In this document: positions 10,799-22,690 of the stretch, one piece after another
How the letters are laid out: every line of letters begins with the position of its first letter
Numbering within the stretch: position 1 is the stretch's first letter
Assembly (NCBI GenBank): GCA_031002005.1
Contig: CM061921.1
Coordinates: 174,848,935-174,912,934 of the forward strand
Direction: 5' to 3'
Source of the DNA: Vandiemenella viatica
Taxonomy: Eukaryota; Arthropoda; Insecta; Orthoptera; Morabidae
DNA: 64,000 bases
The notes under the pieces: model-generated
Database searches by the model: none
What the model was told of the DNA's origin: nothing
The model's input: the letters and a program-made list of their open reading frames with translations, nothing else
Position numbers and translations under genes: made by a program

Positions 10799-10935
10799 TC
10801 TCGGGTGTCCAGCCGGATGGTGATGTACAAACACGACGTTTCGATAGCTTGCTCTGCTGTCTTCATCAGGTTTCAGGTCTCTTCTAGCTGTCGAAACGTA
10901 GTGTTTCTGCAATAACATCCGGCTGGACACCCGAG
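10799..10935. mobile_element. Fold-back element with PLE-type GAAACGT ends
   Basis: The outer arms are perfect: CTCGGGTGTCCAGCCGGATG (10799-10818) and its reverse complement (10916-10935). Inner arms carry 'acgacgtttcgatagct' and 'agctgtcgaaacgtagtg'. Read on the minus strand, 10869 to 10836 contains CTGATGA, a short AGC/GCT helix, then GAAACGTC: a hammerhead-like core with an exact CUGAUGA box. The elements at 10.8 and 63.4 kb share this plan but not their outer arms. Confidence 0.7.
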
Positions 10936-11040
10936 ATGATTTCATTATGTAGTGGATGACTATCCACTTTGATGAGTAATAAGTAGACATCGGGTTTTAA
11001 GCAAAACCCTATTTTGTTCATGACAAATACACGGAAATAT

Positions 11041-11044
<4 letters not shown>

Positions 11045-11110
<66 letters not shown>
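11045..11110. repeat. (TA)n microsatellite
   Basis: Uninterrupted TA dinucleotides, about 33 units. Its length is likely to vary between individuals. Confidence 0.97.
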
Positions 11111-11117
<7 letters not shown>

Positions 11118-11340
11118 CACGATTATGGCCATTATTTGCGATTTTATAGTGCCTAAAAATGCCTAAACTATCGTTAGGACCTATTTTACGAATTTTTCTT
11201 CCAAATATTAACAAAAACGTTTTAACTCACTTTATTTCCAACAACTGAAGTGAAGTGTCACTCGCTCTCTGTTGTTAGTCGCACAGAGGTTACAGATGCT
11301 TTTATATTCGCTAATACCAGAACCCAAATTACATTCCTTA

Positions 11341-11560
11341 TCAAACTAAGACAGTTGTTCCATTGGCAGCAATTAAATTTTTCAGTTTCATTTCCCAGAT
11401 TGTAAATTCAGACAACACTTCCTCAATGTTCACATTGTCAAACTGAATATTTTTGGAAAATGTTGACAAAACATCAGTTACATCAATCATAAAACACAAG
11501 AAACCATGAACCGCAATGATTTTAAAGTTTTTAAGTAGTTCATGGAGTTTAAGGGTTAGA
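11341..11560 (-). pseudogene. hAT transposase relic, distal part
   Basis: The minus-strand frame reads HGFLCFMIDVTDVLS then TFSKNIQFDNVNIEEV, followed by a leucine-rich segment. This resembles the region of ZNF862/KIAA1586-like hAT proteins where the 'FL..L.DVL..LS..FQ' helices sit before the dimerisation domain. It is probably the continuation of the hAT relic at 12665-13440, with the LINE at 11560-12640 inserted between. The match is by memory of family patterns and is moderate. Confidence 0.5.
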
Positions 11561-12640
11561 ATTTTCCAACCAAACGTCAACCTCTACTTCACGTGGTTCA
11601 CTTCGCTGGAACGGACGAAGCACTGGCAACTGAATGATTCCCGGTATAAGGAGTCACCCACTGCTCGCCAAAGGCCTCCTAAAGGAGGGCGGAAGAGAGA
11701 GCAGTAGTCCAGGGTACCCACTTGTCCTTGGGGTTTGAAACGGCCCCTAAAGGCAGATGAATCAGAAATGATCAACGGCATGGGGATGCAGATGGCAACG
11801 GGAAGCCCTAACGGTATCCCGAGGACATTTAATACCCTCAAATTACCTATAGAACGATGACATCTTCCTGTGTAAAACATTTCGGAGGTAAAATAATACC
11901 CCAATCGGAAACTGCTAAAAGGAGTTATTCTACGAGTCTGAGCATGGAATGCTGGAAGTCTCAACAGGGCAGATAGATAGAAAACTTAATAAGAGAGATG
12001 GAACGACTTTGATATCTTTTTTAACTGCTTAACGTCTCTTAACAGCGAGGTCTATAGAGACGGGAAAGGATGGGGGGAGGGGCAAGGAATGGGAAGGAAT
12101 TCGGCAATGACCTTTTGAAGGAAGCATCCCGGCATTTGCCTGGAGTGATTTGGGAAACCATGGAAAACCCAAATCTGGATGCCCGGACGGGGATTCGAAC
12201 CGCCGTCCTCCCGAATGCGAAGCCAGAACGCTAACCGCCACACCACCACGCTCGGTACTTAGATGTCGTTGGGGTTAGTGAGATTAAGTGGAAGGACATG
12301 ATATCTGGTGTGAGGAACACAGAATAATTAACACAAAAAAACTGTCGGTGGAGTTACTAATGTAGGATTTGTAATGAACAAGATAGTAGGGAAGCGGGTG
12401 AGTTATTACGAACAGTTTAGTGACAGGATTATTTTGATGTGGTTAGAAACTAAGTTAGTACAAGTGTATACGCCAATGTCTCAGGAAGATGAAGAAACAG
12501 AGAAAATATAAGTTGAAATTGAAGAATTAACCAAATATGTGAAAAGAAAGGAAAATTTAATTATCATGGGTGATACCAATTCAGAAAAAAAGAATACTAA
12601 TAAATGTGAAGAGCATATGACATTCGAATATGCTTTTGTT
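11560..12640 (+). mobile_element. LINE copy 1 (5' UTR and start of endonuclease), EN-RT family
   Basis: The sequence aligns over its whole length with 34905-35720 and with the reverse complement of 46075-45300. Shared landmarks are 'ggagtcacccactgcttgcc', 'gcccctaaaggcagatga', 'gatcaacagcatgggaatgc' and the start of the endonuclease reading. Endonuclease pieces include IIMGDT-like residues near 12562. The copy stops near 12640, so RT is missing. A SINE (12017-12256) interrupts it. It appears inserted in a minus-strand hAT relic. Confidence 0.78.
12017..12256 (-). mobile_element. Main-family SINE, full length
   Basis: The clearest SINE in the window. On the minus strand it opens 'accgagcgtggtgg' with an A-box-like 'gtggcggttagcg' and a perfect B box GGTTCGAATCC (12191-12201 on plus). 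The body has 'gggttttccatggtttccc', 'aaatgccgggatgcttcc' and 'ccattccttgcccc', and the element ends near 'gacgttaagcagttaaaaaa'. It would be transcribed by RNA polymerase III and mobilised by a LINE. It sits inside LINE copy 1. Confidence 0.88.
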
Positions 12641-12664
12641 CCATCGGTCACTCAACGACTTTAA

Positions 12665-13440
12665 TTATAAGAAAACTACCCGTTCTCGGCTTTTAACAGA
12701 CGCTATGTAGATGAATTTACATTCAATTACACCTCCATCATTTGATCCGTCACTACTATGAAGCATGTCTTCTAACTGAATACGTGAATTAGCTTTATTG
12801 ATGAAAAGAGAACATGATTTGTCATTTCTGTACGTTGAATCAATTTCGGCGCCGTATTTTCCTTGTACGTCTAACAGACTTAGGTAGTCTGTGACCATAA
12901 AGTTGCTTTTCGAATGGAGTAAGCAGTATTAAATAAAATACACATTTTTTGGTGTATTTTGTCACTCATGGCACTGAAAGTAAGAGTTAACGGTGTTTGC
13001 AACGGATTTTTTTTTCCCGCACCACCTGCCGTACACGAATTTTGATAGAATGCAGTTTTGTCCTGTTTTCCAACTGTTTCTAATGCAGATATAACCTTTG
13101 CATTTACAAAGCTCGTTAAAGATGAATTCGCAAACTGCCTATAAGGGAAGCAAAACATACTATTTTTTCTACCTTCTATTGATAAACAAGGAAACCTTTT
13201 TTGCCATTTATTTAACGTGTGTTCACCCACGACATTATTTGTCGATGTACTGGTGGCAGCAGTAAGCACAGTAGTTGATGACTTACTGTTTTTAACATTT
13301 TCATGCTGTTTTCCACCTGGACTGCGTGAAGTCTGAGCAGCCCTATTGGTAGTAGCTGAAGTCTGTTGATTTGTCAGCATCAGATGTTTCTTTATTTTCT
13401 GGCCTCCTCGTTTACCGGTATTTGTAACATTTGTCACCAC
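12665..13440 (-). pseudogene. hAT transposase relic, N-terminal part
   Basis: Two overlapping minus-strand frames (13440-12880 and 12898-12665) join by a one-base frameshift near 12895. The N-terminus has a lysine-rich stretch, then WQKRFPCLS...SMFCFPYRQFAN, a TTF-type zinc-finger-like segment in which the second expected cysteine appears as tyrosine. This is followed by LFNTAYSIRKATL, TYRNDKSCSLFI, SDGSNDGGVIE and CKFIYI, matching the D(G/A)STD...E..YV block of ZNF862-like hAT proteins, with the first catalytic aspartate in SSDGS. In intact members this is a DNA transposase or a domesticated derivative. Frameshift, lost cysteine and LINE interruption mean it is dead. Confidence 0.68.
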
Positions 13441-13514
13441 TACTTCACTTTACAACTAGAGGGTAGTCCAGTACCCGCTCGTCACTGTGTACCACACAAC
13501 GTGACCACAGCGTG

Positions 13515-14290
13515 GTATGACCGCTGTCTTTTACGCATGGCCGTAACCGATAGAACAGCGTCGTCCACAGTGTTGATTCGACGTTGCAGCATGCGGGCAT
13601 GTCTGCAACGACGGTTCGAAGCTGTCTGATGAGTACTGGATTGGTGGCACTCATGCCACTGCGTCGGCTTCAATTGACCATAAACCACCTGTGCCTCAAA
13701 CAGCAATTGTGAATTCCATCAACGGCATGCCGAGTGGTTAAATGTAATGTTTTCGGACGAGTCCCGTTTCAATTTGACCAAGAGTGTACTTGTACGTTTG
13801 TACTCTAGCATGGTTAACGGAAATTGGAAAACTGCCTTTTTGATAGTTACAGGGTACAAACTCCAACTGTGATCATTTCTGACGCCATTTGCTATACATG
13901 CCATCTCGTCACCTACGCAGTCTGAACAGCAACCGCAACATCAGGAAGGCTTTAGATACCAATGCATTATCTCTCATGCAGGCAGATACACATGGCCATA
14001 TTTGAGCAGACAATGGCCGGCCACATGGAGCGAGGACTGCAAGCTTTCTTCGAAGAATGACGGTGACCACTGCTTCCATGACCTGCATGTTCGCCTGATA
14101 TGTCACCCGTCGAAAATGTCTGGGATATGGTCTGTCGGCAACCTGTACCTTCTAGTCCTCCCGTAACCTCTGTCGATGCTTTGTGGACGCCCATACAAAT
14201 CGTGTGGCAGTATGTTCCCCAGCAGTATGACCTTACTCTCTTTGATTCTATGCCATAACGTCTAAAGGCTCTGATTGCAACACGTGGCGG
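13515..14290 (+). pseudogene. Tc1-like transposase relic
   Basis: Successive frames carry Tc1-family landmarks: RMAVTDRTASSTVL at 13534-13575, HAEWLNVMFSDESRFN ending at 13773 (first catalytic Asp in DES), a worn QDNARPH equivalent near 14006-14030 in which the Asp is lost, SPDMSPVENVWDMV around 14091-14130 (third acid present as GAA at 14112), and ALIATRGGFTLYR at the end. Several frameshifts and stops separate them. Family length is about 340 residues and roughly 250 are traceable. The terminal repeats were not found, so element limits are open. Confidence 0.85.
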
Positions 14291-14410
14291 CTTCACACTA
14301 TACCGAATTCTCATGGTCAAAGAGAATTTATGTATTTTTATGTCCCTTATCTCTAGAATAAATTTCATTGTAAGCACACCATGTCTCCTTAATGTTGAAA
14401 TTTTCACAAA

Positions 14411-17400
14411 CAGTAGTATATATAAGTAAGCATTTGCCGGCTGGTCACATTTCTCAACAGTAATGTACGGCGGTGGGAGTAATTTTATTCTGCAATTTCA
14501 GGGGCTCTGAAGGTTATTTTCACGAAGCAATATCTTAGAATTCCTACACACGTTTGAATTTAAGACTTCCACATTCAAGTCACCTTGTATAGAGATAGGG
14601 ACTAGCGCGTTGGCCTCGTAATGAAGTGTAGCCGGAACGGGTCGGCTATGTAGCTGATATAGTCAAACGATGAAAGCAATCGCCAGTCACCAGATTATCT
14701 TTATGAAACGCTTACAATCTCTAAAGCTATGTGACCCAGTCTTCACAACCAATTAACTGAACGTCCGACAAACCAAAACCATAAGAAGAAATAATAAAGT
14801 TAGTGACTTGATGGAGAATTTCTTGGCTTCAAGATGGCATGGCTTCGTGAAATTTGTATTCATGGTTGAAAGACAGGAACTGGAGTTCACAGTGCGGACA
14901 AAAAAAAGGGCTCCGCATATCGTGCACAGTGACAAAAATTTTATAAATTAAGATGTAGTAGTTTTAGAAACTACTGTATCTCTGAATACACTGGAAATGG
15001 CAATGATATTTTTACTGCCAATTTAATGGCGATACATACATGACGAAATTACAAGCGTTACTTACAAGATAAAAAGTCTGAAATTATGGATCCCAATACA
15101 ACAGAAAAAAAAGTTCTGAAGACTTTTGTACATCTTTCCGGATTTACTAAGAAGTGAACTAGAATAACATTCCAAAAACCCAAGCTAAACGAATACAAAA
15201 GAAAAATACGCAGAAAGCCCGTTGGTGTGGTGCCTTGTGGAGAAACTGGTACGCGTTTACTTCCGTGTAACGATCGCCAAGGGAACTACCTTTCACTTTT
15301 CGCCTTAATGCTCTACAAGCATGCTTTGTCACTTCACAACAGAAAGCAGAATCAGGACAGTATTTCCGAGATACTCAGTAAAATGTATCTCATACTAGTT
15401 TTGTCTCTAAATTACAATTTCACAGATGTCCATTGTAAGTACAAACTTGCAACGCTTCCCTGCCTCGGAGGCGACAAGCCATAAATACGCAAAACAAAAA
15501 CATATTTGCCAGCTTCAATAAATACAATTTACACTGCCTTTTTTTTTTTTTTTTTTTGCATATTCGCACAAAATGAAATCTTAACGTGCAAGTTAACAGA
15601 AGTTGAAAACCAAAGGTTCCGGGTTGTAGTTATCAAACTATCATTTAAATTAGTTGACTGTTGGACTAGCGTCTTCCATTAGCACTAAATAATTCCCTAA
15701 TACATGGCGCTCAGCGAAAAATAAGTGCACGCCTTGCAAGCAGAACTATACCAAGATATGAACAAACTCGCAGCTGAATAAAACCGAAAATAAAGCATTT
15801 ACTTACGACAGGCATAAATTTTGATATCATTATAGGTAAATTTTTTATTAGGTTTTAGAAATGAGGCATCAAAGCACCAAAAGCAAGAAAAAAAAAACAA
15901 TGTCAACTGATTCCTCAAGAGCAACAATAAGCGGCCCTGGATCAGATATTATGCAAATAACACTAAAAAAATTATCCCAATCAACTTTAATCTCTCATTC
16001 GACGTATGACAAATACCACTCAAACAAATTTAAACAGCTGCTGAACTCCGAATATTACGTACGGTTCTTTTAATTCACGAAGGACAAATCCTCCATCGCT
16101 ACAAGTGCAAGACTCTTTTCATCCTGTAGAAAGAAGTCAATCCAGCTCAAAGCACAAATGGTTCTTACTTATACGGTGATGTTTAACGTATAGAAAAGCT
16201 CTCAAAAGGTTTGAATTTATTCCCCAAATGTAACATTTAATTTAAAAAATGTAAGTTGATATCCTTAAAAATGCAGATAGCGTTGCTTGCTGCTATGTTG
16301 AACAAATTATCTAACATAGTTCACCTCATAAATAACTTTACAAAACAAATCTATCAGTTTAAAAGCCAACTGCAAACCGTAAACAAGCCAGTAGAAGACT
16401 GCGATACCGTGTCTTGAATCGAATGTTTCAAGGTCTCACGTGTTGCGTTATGTTATGATGCTCCTTCAATGTGAAGGTTCCAAGCATCCCAAACAGTCTG
16501 AAAACACCAGGTGACTAGACTACGATTAAATTACAGTTACGAAGTAAAAAAACTGGTGCGTGAGTATGTGTGTACACGCGCAAGAAGTGAAATTCTAGGT
16601 TTTTTCTGTATTTTAGTTTTATGTTTTTTATGTTTCTTTCGCATTAGAGAGTACGAACGATACTATATTACATTTTTACTGTGAATGGGAACTTTACCAA
16701 AGTTAAGCGCGAAATAATAAAAATTTAAACTACACTTCTCTAGATTATAGAGTATTGCATCCTCCCTTAGACTATATTTTGTGTTTAGAGAACATCGTGA
16801 ACAAATTTAACTAATAGCCGTTCTTACAATAAATTTACGTTAGTAGCCAACTTCTACGCCAGTCACAAACGTCAATTTCTAGCCCATAATTTAAATAATT
16901 TTTAAAAGCTTAAATAACTCATTTCTTCTACTGTAAAGAAGAATGCTAATTTCTGCACGAAAATGAACGTTTTATCCCATGCGCATTAATTCATTTATTG
17001 TATCCCCATACGAATGTGATTTCGTATTTCTTTTTTGACAACAACAGCTATCGGAGAATATAATAAAACCTTCTACAGTGAATGAATGCAAATAAACAAA
17101 AACAACAATTATTAAACAAAAACAACTATTAAACAAACAAACACTAAAAATACTTGTGTATGTATCAGTGTGTAATAATGCGACTATTCCAGATGTAAGT
17201 ATACCGTCTGACGTCGTAATGAGATTTTCAGTGAGTGTAAAAGCAATTTAAGCTTTAATATTTTTAAGCCAAAAATTCTAAATACACAGAAAAAATACAA
17301 GTTTCACTTCTTGAAAGCGTAATTTTATTTTTACTAGAAAATTGTAAATATATATTAGTAACACCTTCAGAAGTGAAAGCAGTGAACATTACAACAAAAA

Positions 17401-17585
17401 CGGAAGTCTTATAGATAGAACTTAATTTCACCATTTCCATGCTGAAGTTGCAGCAATATTAGCCAACTAACATTGCTAACCATCAACCTCTGTGACAAGA
17501 CGACCAACACATCTCTGACATATTTGGGAGTCATTCAAAATTTGACACCAAATTTTTCGATTCGATAAAAATTTTAGCACTTAAA
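14411..17585. other. Unresolved AT-rich DNA
   Basis: No protein, tRNA-like or terminal-repeat motif that I trust. Poly(T) at 15541-15557 and A-rich patches around 17090-17150 are low complexity. A weak tRNA-like string, 'tagcgcgttggcctcgtaatg', near 14608 has no B box. Confidence 0.45.
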
Positions 17586-17589
17586 TCAA

Positions 17590-17907
17590 TGATTCTGAAA
17601 TAGTGGTACTCGTACTCTCAGGGGTATGTGAGGGTGCTTCAAGGGGTACGCGGCGTAATCTCTTGGCTAAGATAATCATTAAGATAGTTAAAAAAAAAAC
17701 AATTACACAAACATTACTATGACCAAAATATATTTTAATACAAACAGCGTGTGTGTGAATTAAATTACTTTAATGCTGCGGTTGTGCGAAGCATCTGACT
17801 GGGATGAACGCATGTATTTATTTATTTATAATTTCAGCTAGATGGGGTATATGAGGTTGAACTCTTTCTCTAAGTGTTACTCGGGAAAAATTAACTGGGA
17901 ACCACTG
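17590..17907. mobile_element. hAT-like MITE, worn
   Basis: The left part has 'ctctcaggggtatgtgagg' and 'cttcaaggggtacgcgg' and the right end reads 'aactgggaaccactg' (to 17907), a combination typical of short hAT derivatives whose ends read CAGTGGTTCCCA. The left terminus is degraded, so its boundary is approximate and no target duplication could be read. Confidence 0.5.
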
Positions 17908-20669
17908 CCTTAAACTATTAAAAGGAATGTCTACCTCAGGTGACTGAACGGTTCCAGAGAATATACATCGAAAACGTTCCCTCCCCACAACTCTTATTTT
18001 AGTTTGTGTGATTCTGGACGTGTTTAGGGAACTGGCGAAGTATTTGGATACATAAGTCGCTGAAGATTATTCTCCAGAGGAAGTGAAACTCATCAAAAAA
18101 AACTCATTACCAAATTCGTGGGATGAAAATATATAAAGTGAATACAAATCGAAGATTGGTACAAACTTGGGATAATCGTTAGGAGTAAATCGCAAGTTTT
18201 AAGGCTTTTTTCATGTTTTATTTACATTTTTGCACCGCCTAACAATCAGCATTGCAGAAATCGGGGCAAATGGCAGATCATTATCTGCAGAATAAGAAAA
18301 CAAAATAGGTATTAGACGGTTGTAATTAAAGATTTGATAATTCTGCTGGAGCAGGGAAACATGAAAAATAAACTACTAATTTGTTTTGATACTTAAAGTA
18401 AGCTTCTAAAAAGTTAACGACATACTTAAGACGCAACAGATGGTTTACAAAATCTGAGAAGAATTGAAAGATAGGTGAGGGAAAGTGAAGGATGTAATGG
18501 AACGTACACATATGCTACGCTCTTAATACATCACACGAAATACATATAACGGTAACTACCACAGCTTGTCGCCGGTATTACTTGGAGCAGAGTGAGATTA
18601 CTGTCACGTCTCTTGCGGATCATACAATCTTCAAATACGCTTCATTACTTCTGAATTTCTATGCTCACATGGTGCTTTATAGAAATCAACTCCATTCTTA
18701 AAATTTCCACTGACCCGATTATTACAGTATTTGAAACAAGAGGCTTGCATCCAAATAAACGTTTCATCATCTCGTATATTCAAGTGTTTCTTTAAATGGT
18801 TTATTCCAAAACATTACTGCCTCTACAAACTCACTACAAGCATTTTCAAACCGTGACTATTAGTAAATTCCGATACAACATTTCGAGACATTTTCTAGCT
18901 GTACTCCTTGACATATGTAATTCTTTAACTGTCACTGTACGTAGGTTATAAAAGTCCTGTGAAAATGATTACAATGTTTTAGAAAATTACACTGTATTTC
19001 CGTTACTCCGAGACACGCCTTGAAGCTGAATCTGAGCTACAGAACTTTTTTTTTTACTTTCTTTCCTTAAAGAATTAAGTGAAGAAAAAATTCAAACCCA
19101 CTTCCACTTGATTGCATTGTATTCCGTCATCTAATGAATAAACAATAATATATTAACATATCAATAACATTAAAATCCTACAAAATAGTATGACATAATT
19201 AAGAACAACCGCAGAGTTAATATTGAATGTCAGGGTCTCTAATCCATTCCTTGTCTCTTGGTAAACGATGTAGGAAATCTTCAATTGTTCCTTGTTTCTG
19301 TATGGGCATCCGGAAACTGTATGATCCGAGACTAAGTACAGCAGACATAAACAACAAACTCTCTGGCATTCGCCACTCAAATAGAATCCATGATATATGA
19401 GCAATTTGCTGTTAACGATAATCAGATTTCTCGCGAGTAGTTAAAACCTCCGAGATCCAAGATAAAGTGTCATATATTTGGAACTTGATCCATCCATCGA
19501 ATTAGCCAACTTATTTTGCCACCATTACCGCTTTAAATAACATAATTCAAAAATGAATTTTTTCAGTCACTTTACAGGTACCCTTCACTTTAATTATAGC
19601 GTCTTTTCCACAGTAAACTGAATTCTTTCAGCTGACTTTCTCTATTTAACGCGCCACCGATTTCGAGAGCAACAGCGAAAGCGAAGCGTTATGTTCTCGA
19701 TTGTCGCTGTCTCGTGCCGGCAGCCAGTTTGACCTCGACGTGAACACTTGTTCATTGGAGGATTTCGCAAAGTTGGCTAAGGTCAACATACCATAGCAAA
19801 CGCGCCAACTGCTATGCGTGGGTCCCACTACAATGCGCCAACTTTAAGCATTAGTGTTGCACTACTGTAAATTATTCGCCAACACCGGAGATGTAACATT
19901 TCAGTCACATGGAAAACAATATTAATTTCATGATGATTCCACAAAATATGCGCAATGAAAAGTGTTTGGAATCGAACAGCAAACCGAGAAACTGGCACCT
20001 ATGTATGCACAATGTCCTGCTAACTATTTATTAAATTGATCCACACTAAAGAGCACTCAACTACTCATAGAGTCAGAAAACGTATACAAGTGTTTAGTCT
20101 CGACCGGAGATTTTTGTATTGTTGCCGTGGTAAACGTACAGTATGGCTTAGAAAAAGATGTATTCGTTTGCAGAGTGTTATTAACAAATTTTAAGTTTCA
20201 TAGTTTGCTGAAAATATCGCCATCTGAGAGAGGTCGAGAACTTTTCAAAACACTCCCTGAAAATTTCCCGCGTGTATATGCAATTCGTGGTCACAAGTAC
20301 CTGTCACGCATACAGGTCAGCCCGTATGACTAAGAATCAAAAAGTACGTAGGGTAAGGGTCTTCATAAAGTTGTACTAGCCAATCAGGTGCAAGGCCAAA
20401 GTTCCGCCGGAGACTGTGATAAACTGTGTTAAATCAGTATCGTACGAATCTTAGTTGGAGTAACATCTCAGCCAGTAATCGGAGCCAACCAGGTACACGG
20501 AAAGTTGGACATTCCCCACCCCAAAAAAATCGGCTAATCTTGTTCAAGTTCACAGTACCAGGTGGCACAAAATCAAAGATGACGCGAGTTAGTAAGTACA
20601 TCTCCACAGTCCCATATCCACCAACGACCACGAGCATCGCAAGTTGTGGTGTATAAAAAGTATCTTCAT
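17908..20669. other. Unresolved DNA
   Basis: No element recognised. A patch at 19640-19860 is richer in GC and CpG ('cgccaccgatttcgagagc', 'gtcgctgtctcgtgccgg') but has no coding or repeat signature I can name. Confidence 0.4.
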
Positions 20670-20834
20670 TCCAGTTATGGGCAAAGAACGGGAAATATTT
20701 CAGCCACAGACTTTCAAAGGAACCATTCCGGCATTCGTCTTGAGGGATTTTGGGAAATCACAGTAAACCGAAATCTATACTACCGGACTGTGGATCGAAT
20801 TCATATCTTCCACCGCTCACCCACCGGGCTCGTT
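20670..20834 (-). mobile_element. Main-family SINE, diverged
   Basis: On the minus strand 'cggtgggtgagcggtgg', 'gaattcgatccac' (B box remnant), 'tttcggtttactgtgatttc' and 'cgaatgccggaatggttcc' follow the SINE order. Copy limits are approximate. Roughly a quarter of positions differ from the 12.0-kb copy, so it is old. Confidence 0.7.
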
Positions 20835-21715
20835 GAAAATACTATTCCTGTCAGGTGCCAAGACCATTTCAGAGGAGAGATTTTCATAAGCATCTTTCAG
20901 TGTTTTTGAGTAACCGGGAAAGTTTCTCCACCGACCTCGGAGGAAGTGGATTCATGTGCCCGTAGAGTCATCCCGATTTCACTTCTTCATACGACTTGTG
21001 TAATCCCATAGGCTCATAGTATGTCCTTTTTCAATACTCATTGAATTTAATTATATCGTTAAGATAATTCGAGGATATATCGGTCGCTCAGTAAGAATAT
21101 CGATAAACAGGTTGTGTTTTATGTGCCAGATATCTTGTCGCGGGTATTTATTTTGTAGGATTAAGAAAGGCAGTTTGCTTTGAGAGTCACACCGCTCTAC
21201 CTGACGCCAGAAATATTTTAAATCTCGTGCTACAGAAGGATCTGGAAAATTATGTGAAGTACGCTTTGCTAGCGCGTAAAGAGAGGAGTTTTTGATACTG
21301 AGAAGTGTTACTGTACGACATTTTAAGACACAAAGGATTGTCTAACTTATTAATAGAGCAAGAGCTTAAGAGAAAAATACAGAGCACCAGTAGCTGATTA
21401 TGTATATCTGCAGCCCAGCACACGATTACACGAGGATTACATCTCACCAATCCAGAAGCCGACGCTGAAAGCCCTAGAGACAAAGTGGAGGTCTAAACAG
21501 ATCAATAACGCGTATATATGAAAAGTTGATTTAAACCCATTCGTTCGTTATTTCTTCAACTGTGGAGTTCGCAGTCATCAATCTGTCTGTGCGTAACTAA
21601 GAAACTAGGAGAAATTTGCTATATAAGAAAGATACAGATAGTTAGACCCTTTTTATTTGTAAATAAATCGATATAGCCAAACCCGAAACGAATTACATAT
21701 TAGCCAAAAACTGCG
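20835..21715. other. No recognisable feature
   Basis: Only chance frames. No repeat with the rest of the window was noticed. Confidence 0.4.
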
Positions 21716-22690
21716 GTAGTTATTTATTTATTTAGCTTATGGCCATTGCACAAAAATAATACAATTTAACATTAAATTACAATTAAAATTCAAAATTAAC
21801 ATGGTGTAGCCAATCTAAAGCTTCGTTTGATATGTTAATAAAATCTATCGGTGATCCCCTGAATGCTCGAAGTGGGCAGTCAAATGTCACGTGGCAGATG
21901 GTTTGTTTTTCCTTACCACAGTCGCATCTCGGTGAATCTCTCATTCCCCATGTATACAAAGATGAAGCAGATCTTCCATGACCAGTCCTAACTCTTAAGA
22001 GCTGCCCAGGTCTTGCGAGGAAGGTAGAGTCCCTTTAGTGCCTGTTGACTGTCGAACAGGGAGTGCCATTCTGGTGGGGCTGAGGCTATCCACTCCAATT
22101 TTCAAGCTTCTCTCCCATTAAAATTATCAGATATAATCTGTTTTAAAGTTTTTACACTTCGATTTCTCGATTTAAGTCTCACGAACATATTATCCATGTC
22201 GTCATGGATGGGCAGATCCAAGTTATGACAGATCTTATTATATTGGGCAATTAGGAGATTGTGTCGTCTTATTGTAGGCGGTTCAATATTACAGAAAACG
22301 GGTAGCCAGTACAGTGTAGTGGTCTTAATACATCCGCTAATTATCCGCTTTGTCTGGTTTAAAACTGTGTCGATCTTTTTGACGTGGGCGCTATTTATCC
22401 AGACAGATGAGCAGTACTCAGCTGCAGAATACACTAGGCTCAGTGCTGATGTGCGGAGTGTAGAGGCGGATGCTCCCCAGGAGGTGCCAGTTAACTTCTG
22501 CAGAATATTATTCCTGGTTCTTAGTTTTGCTGCAAGGATGTTTAGATGTTTATTGTACGACAAGGTGCGATCAACTACGACTCCCAAATACTTGGGGAAG
22601 GGGTTGTGTCGGATGGGAGTGCCATCAAGAAGAACGTCAAGTCAGAGATTCGCCGCCCGATTGCGGTAGTAATTGGTCATGTATCGTGAT
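21716..22690 (-). mobile_element. 5'-truncated LINE, RT C-terminus to tail
   Basis: Minus-strand homology begins in the RT thumb near 22690, continues through the C-terminal zinc-knuckle region and ends in a (TAAA)n tail at 21716-21730 ('tatttatttatttagc' on plus). It is a different family from the RTE-like and CR1/L2-type copies in this window. Confidence 0.75.
21790..22690 (-). pseudogene. LINE reverse transcriptase C-terminal domain relic
   Basis: From the N-side it reads PIRHNPFPKYLGVVVDRTLS, then AAKLRTRNNILQKL, WGASASTLRTSAL and YSAAEYCSSVW, a very typical non-LTR thumb region. After 22102 the frame changes. RKTWAALKRVRTGHGRS, then a cysteine/histidine knuckle (CDCGKEKQTICHVTFDC) and PLRAFRG follow between about 22040 and 21860. 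The RT catalytic core is absent through truncation. At least one stop and one frameshift are present. I cannot name the clade with confidence. Confidence 0.75.

Noticed and set aside
11045..11110. Long TA run as a regulatory or replication element
   Set aside because: A simple microsatellite explains it.
15861..16073. Lysine- and serine-rich 70-residue frame
   Set aside because: Low complexity start (poly-A codons) and no homologous pattern.
19640..19860. CpG-rich patch as a host promoter or exon
   Set aside because: No open frame with a motif, no TATA or splice pattern; could be an unrecognised MITE.
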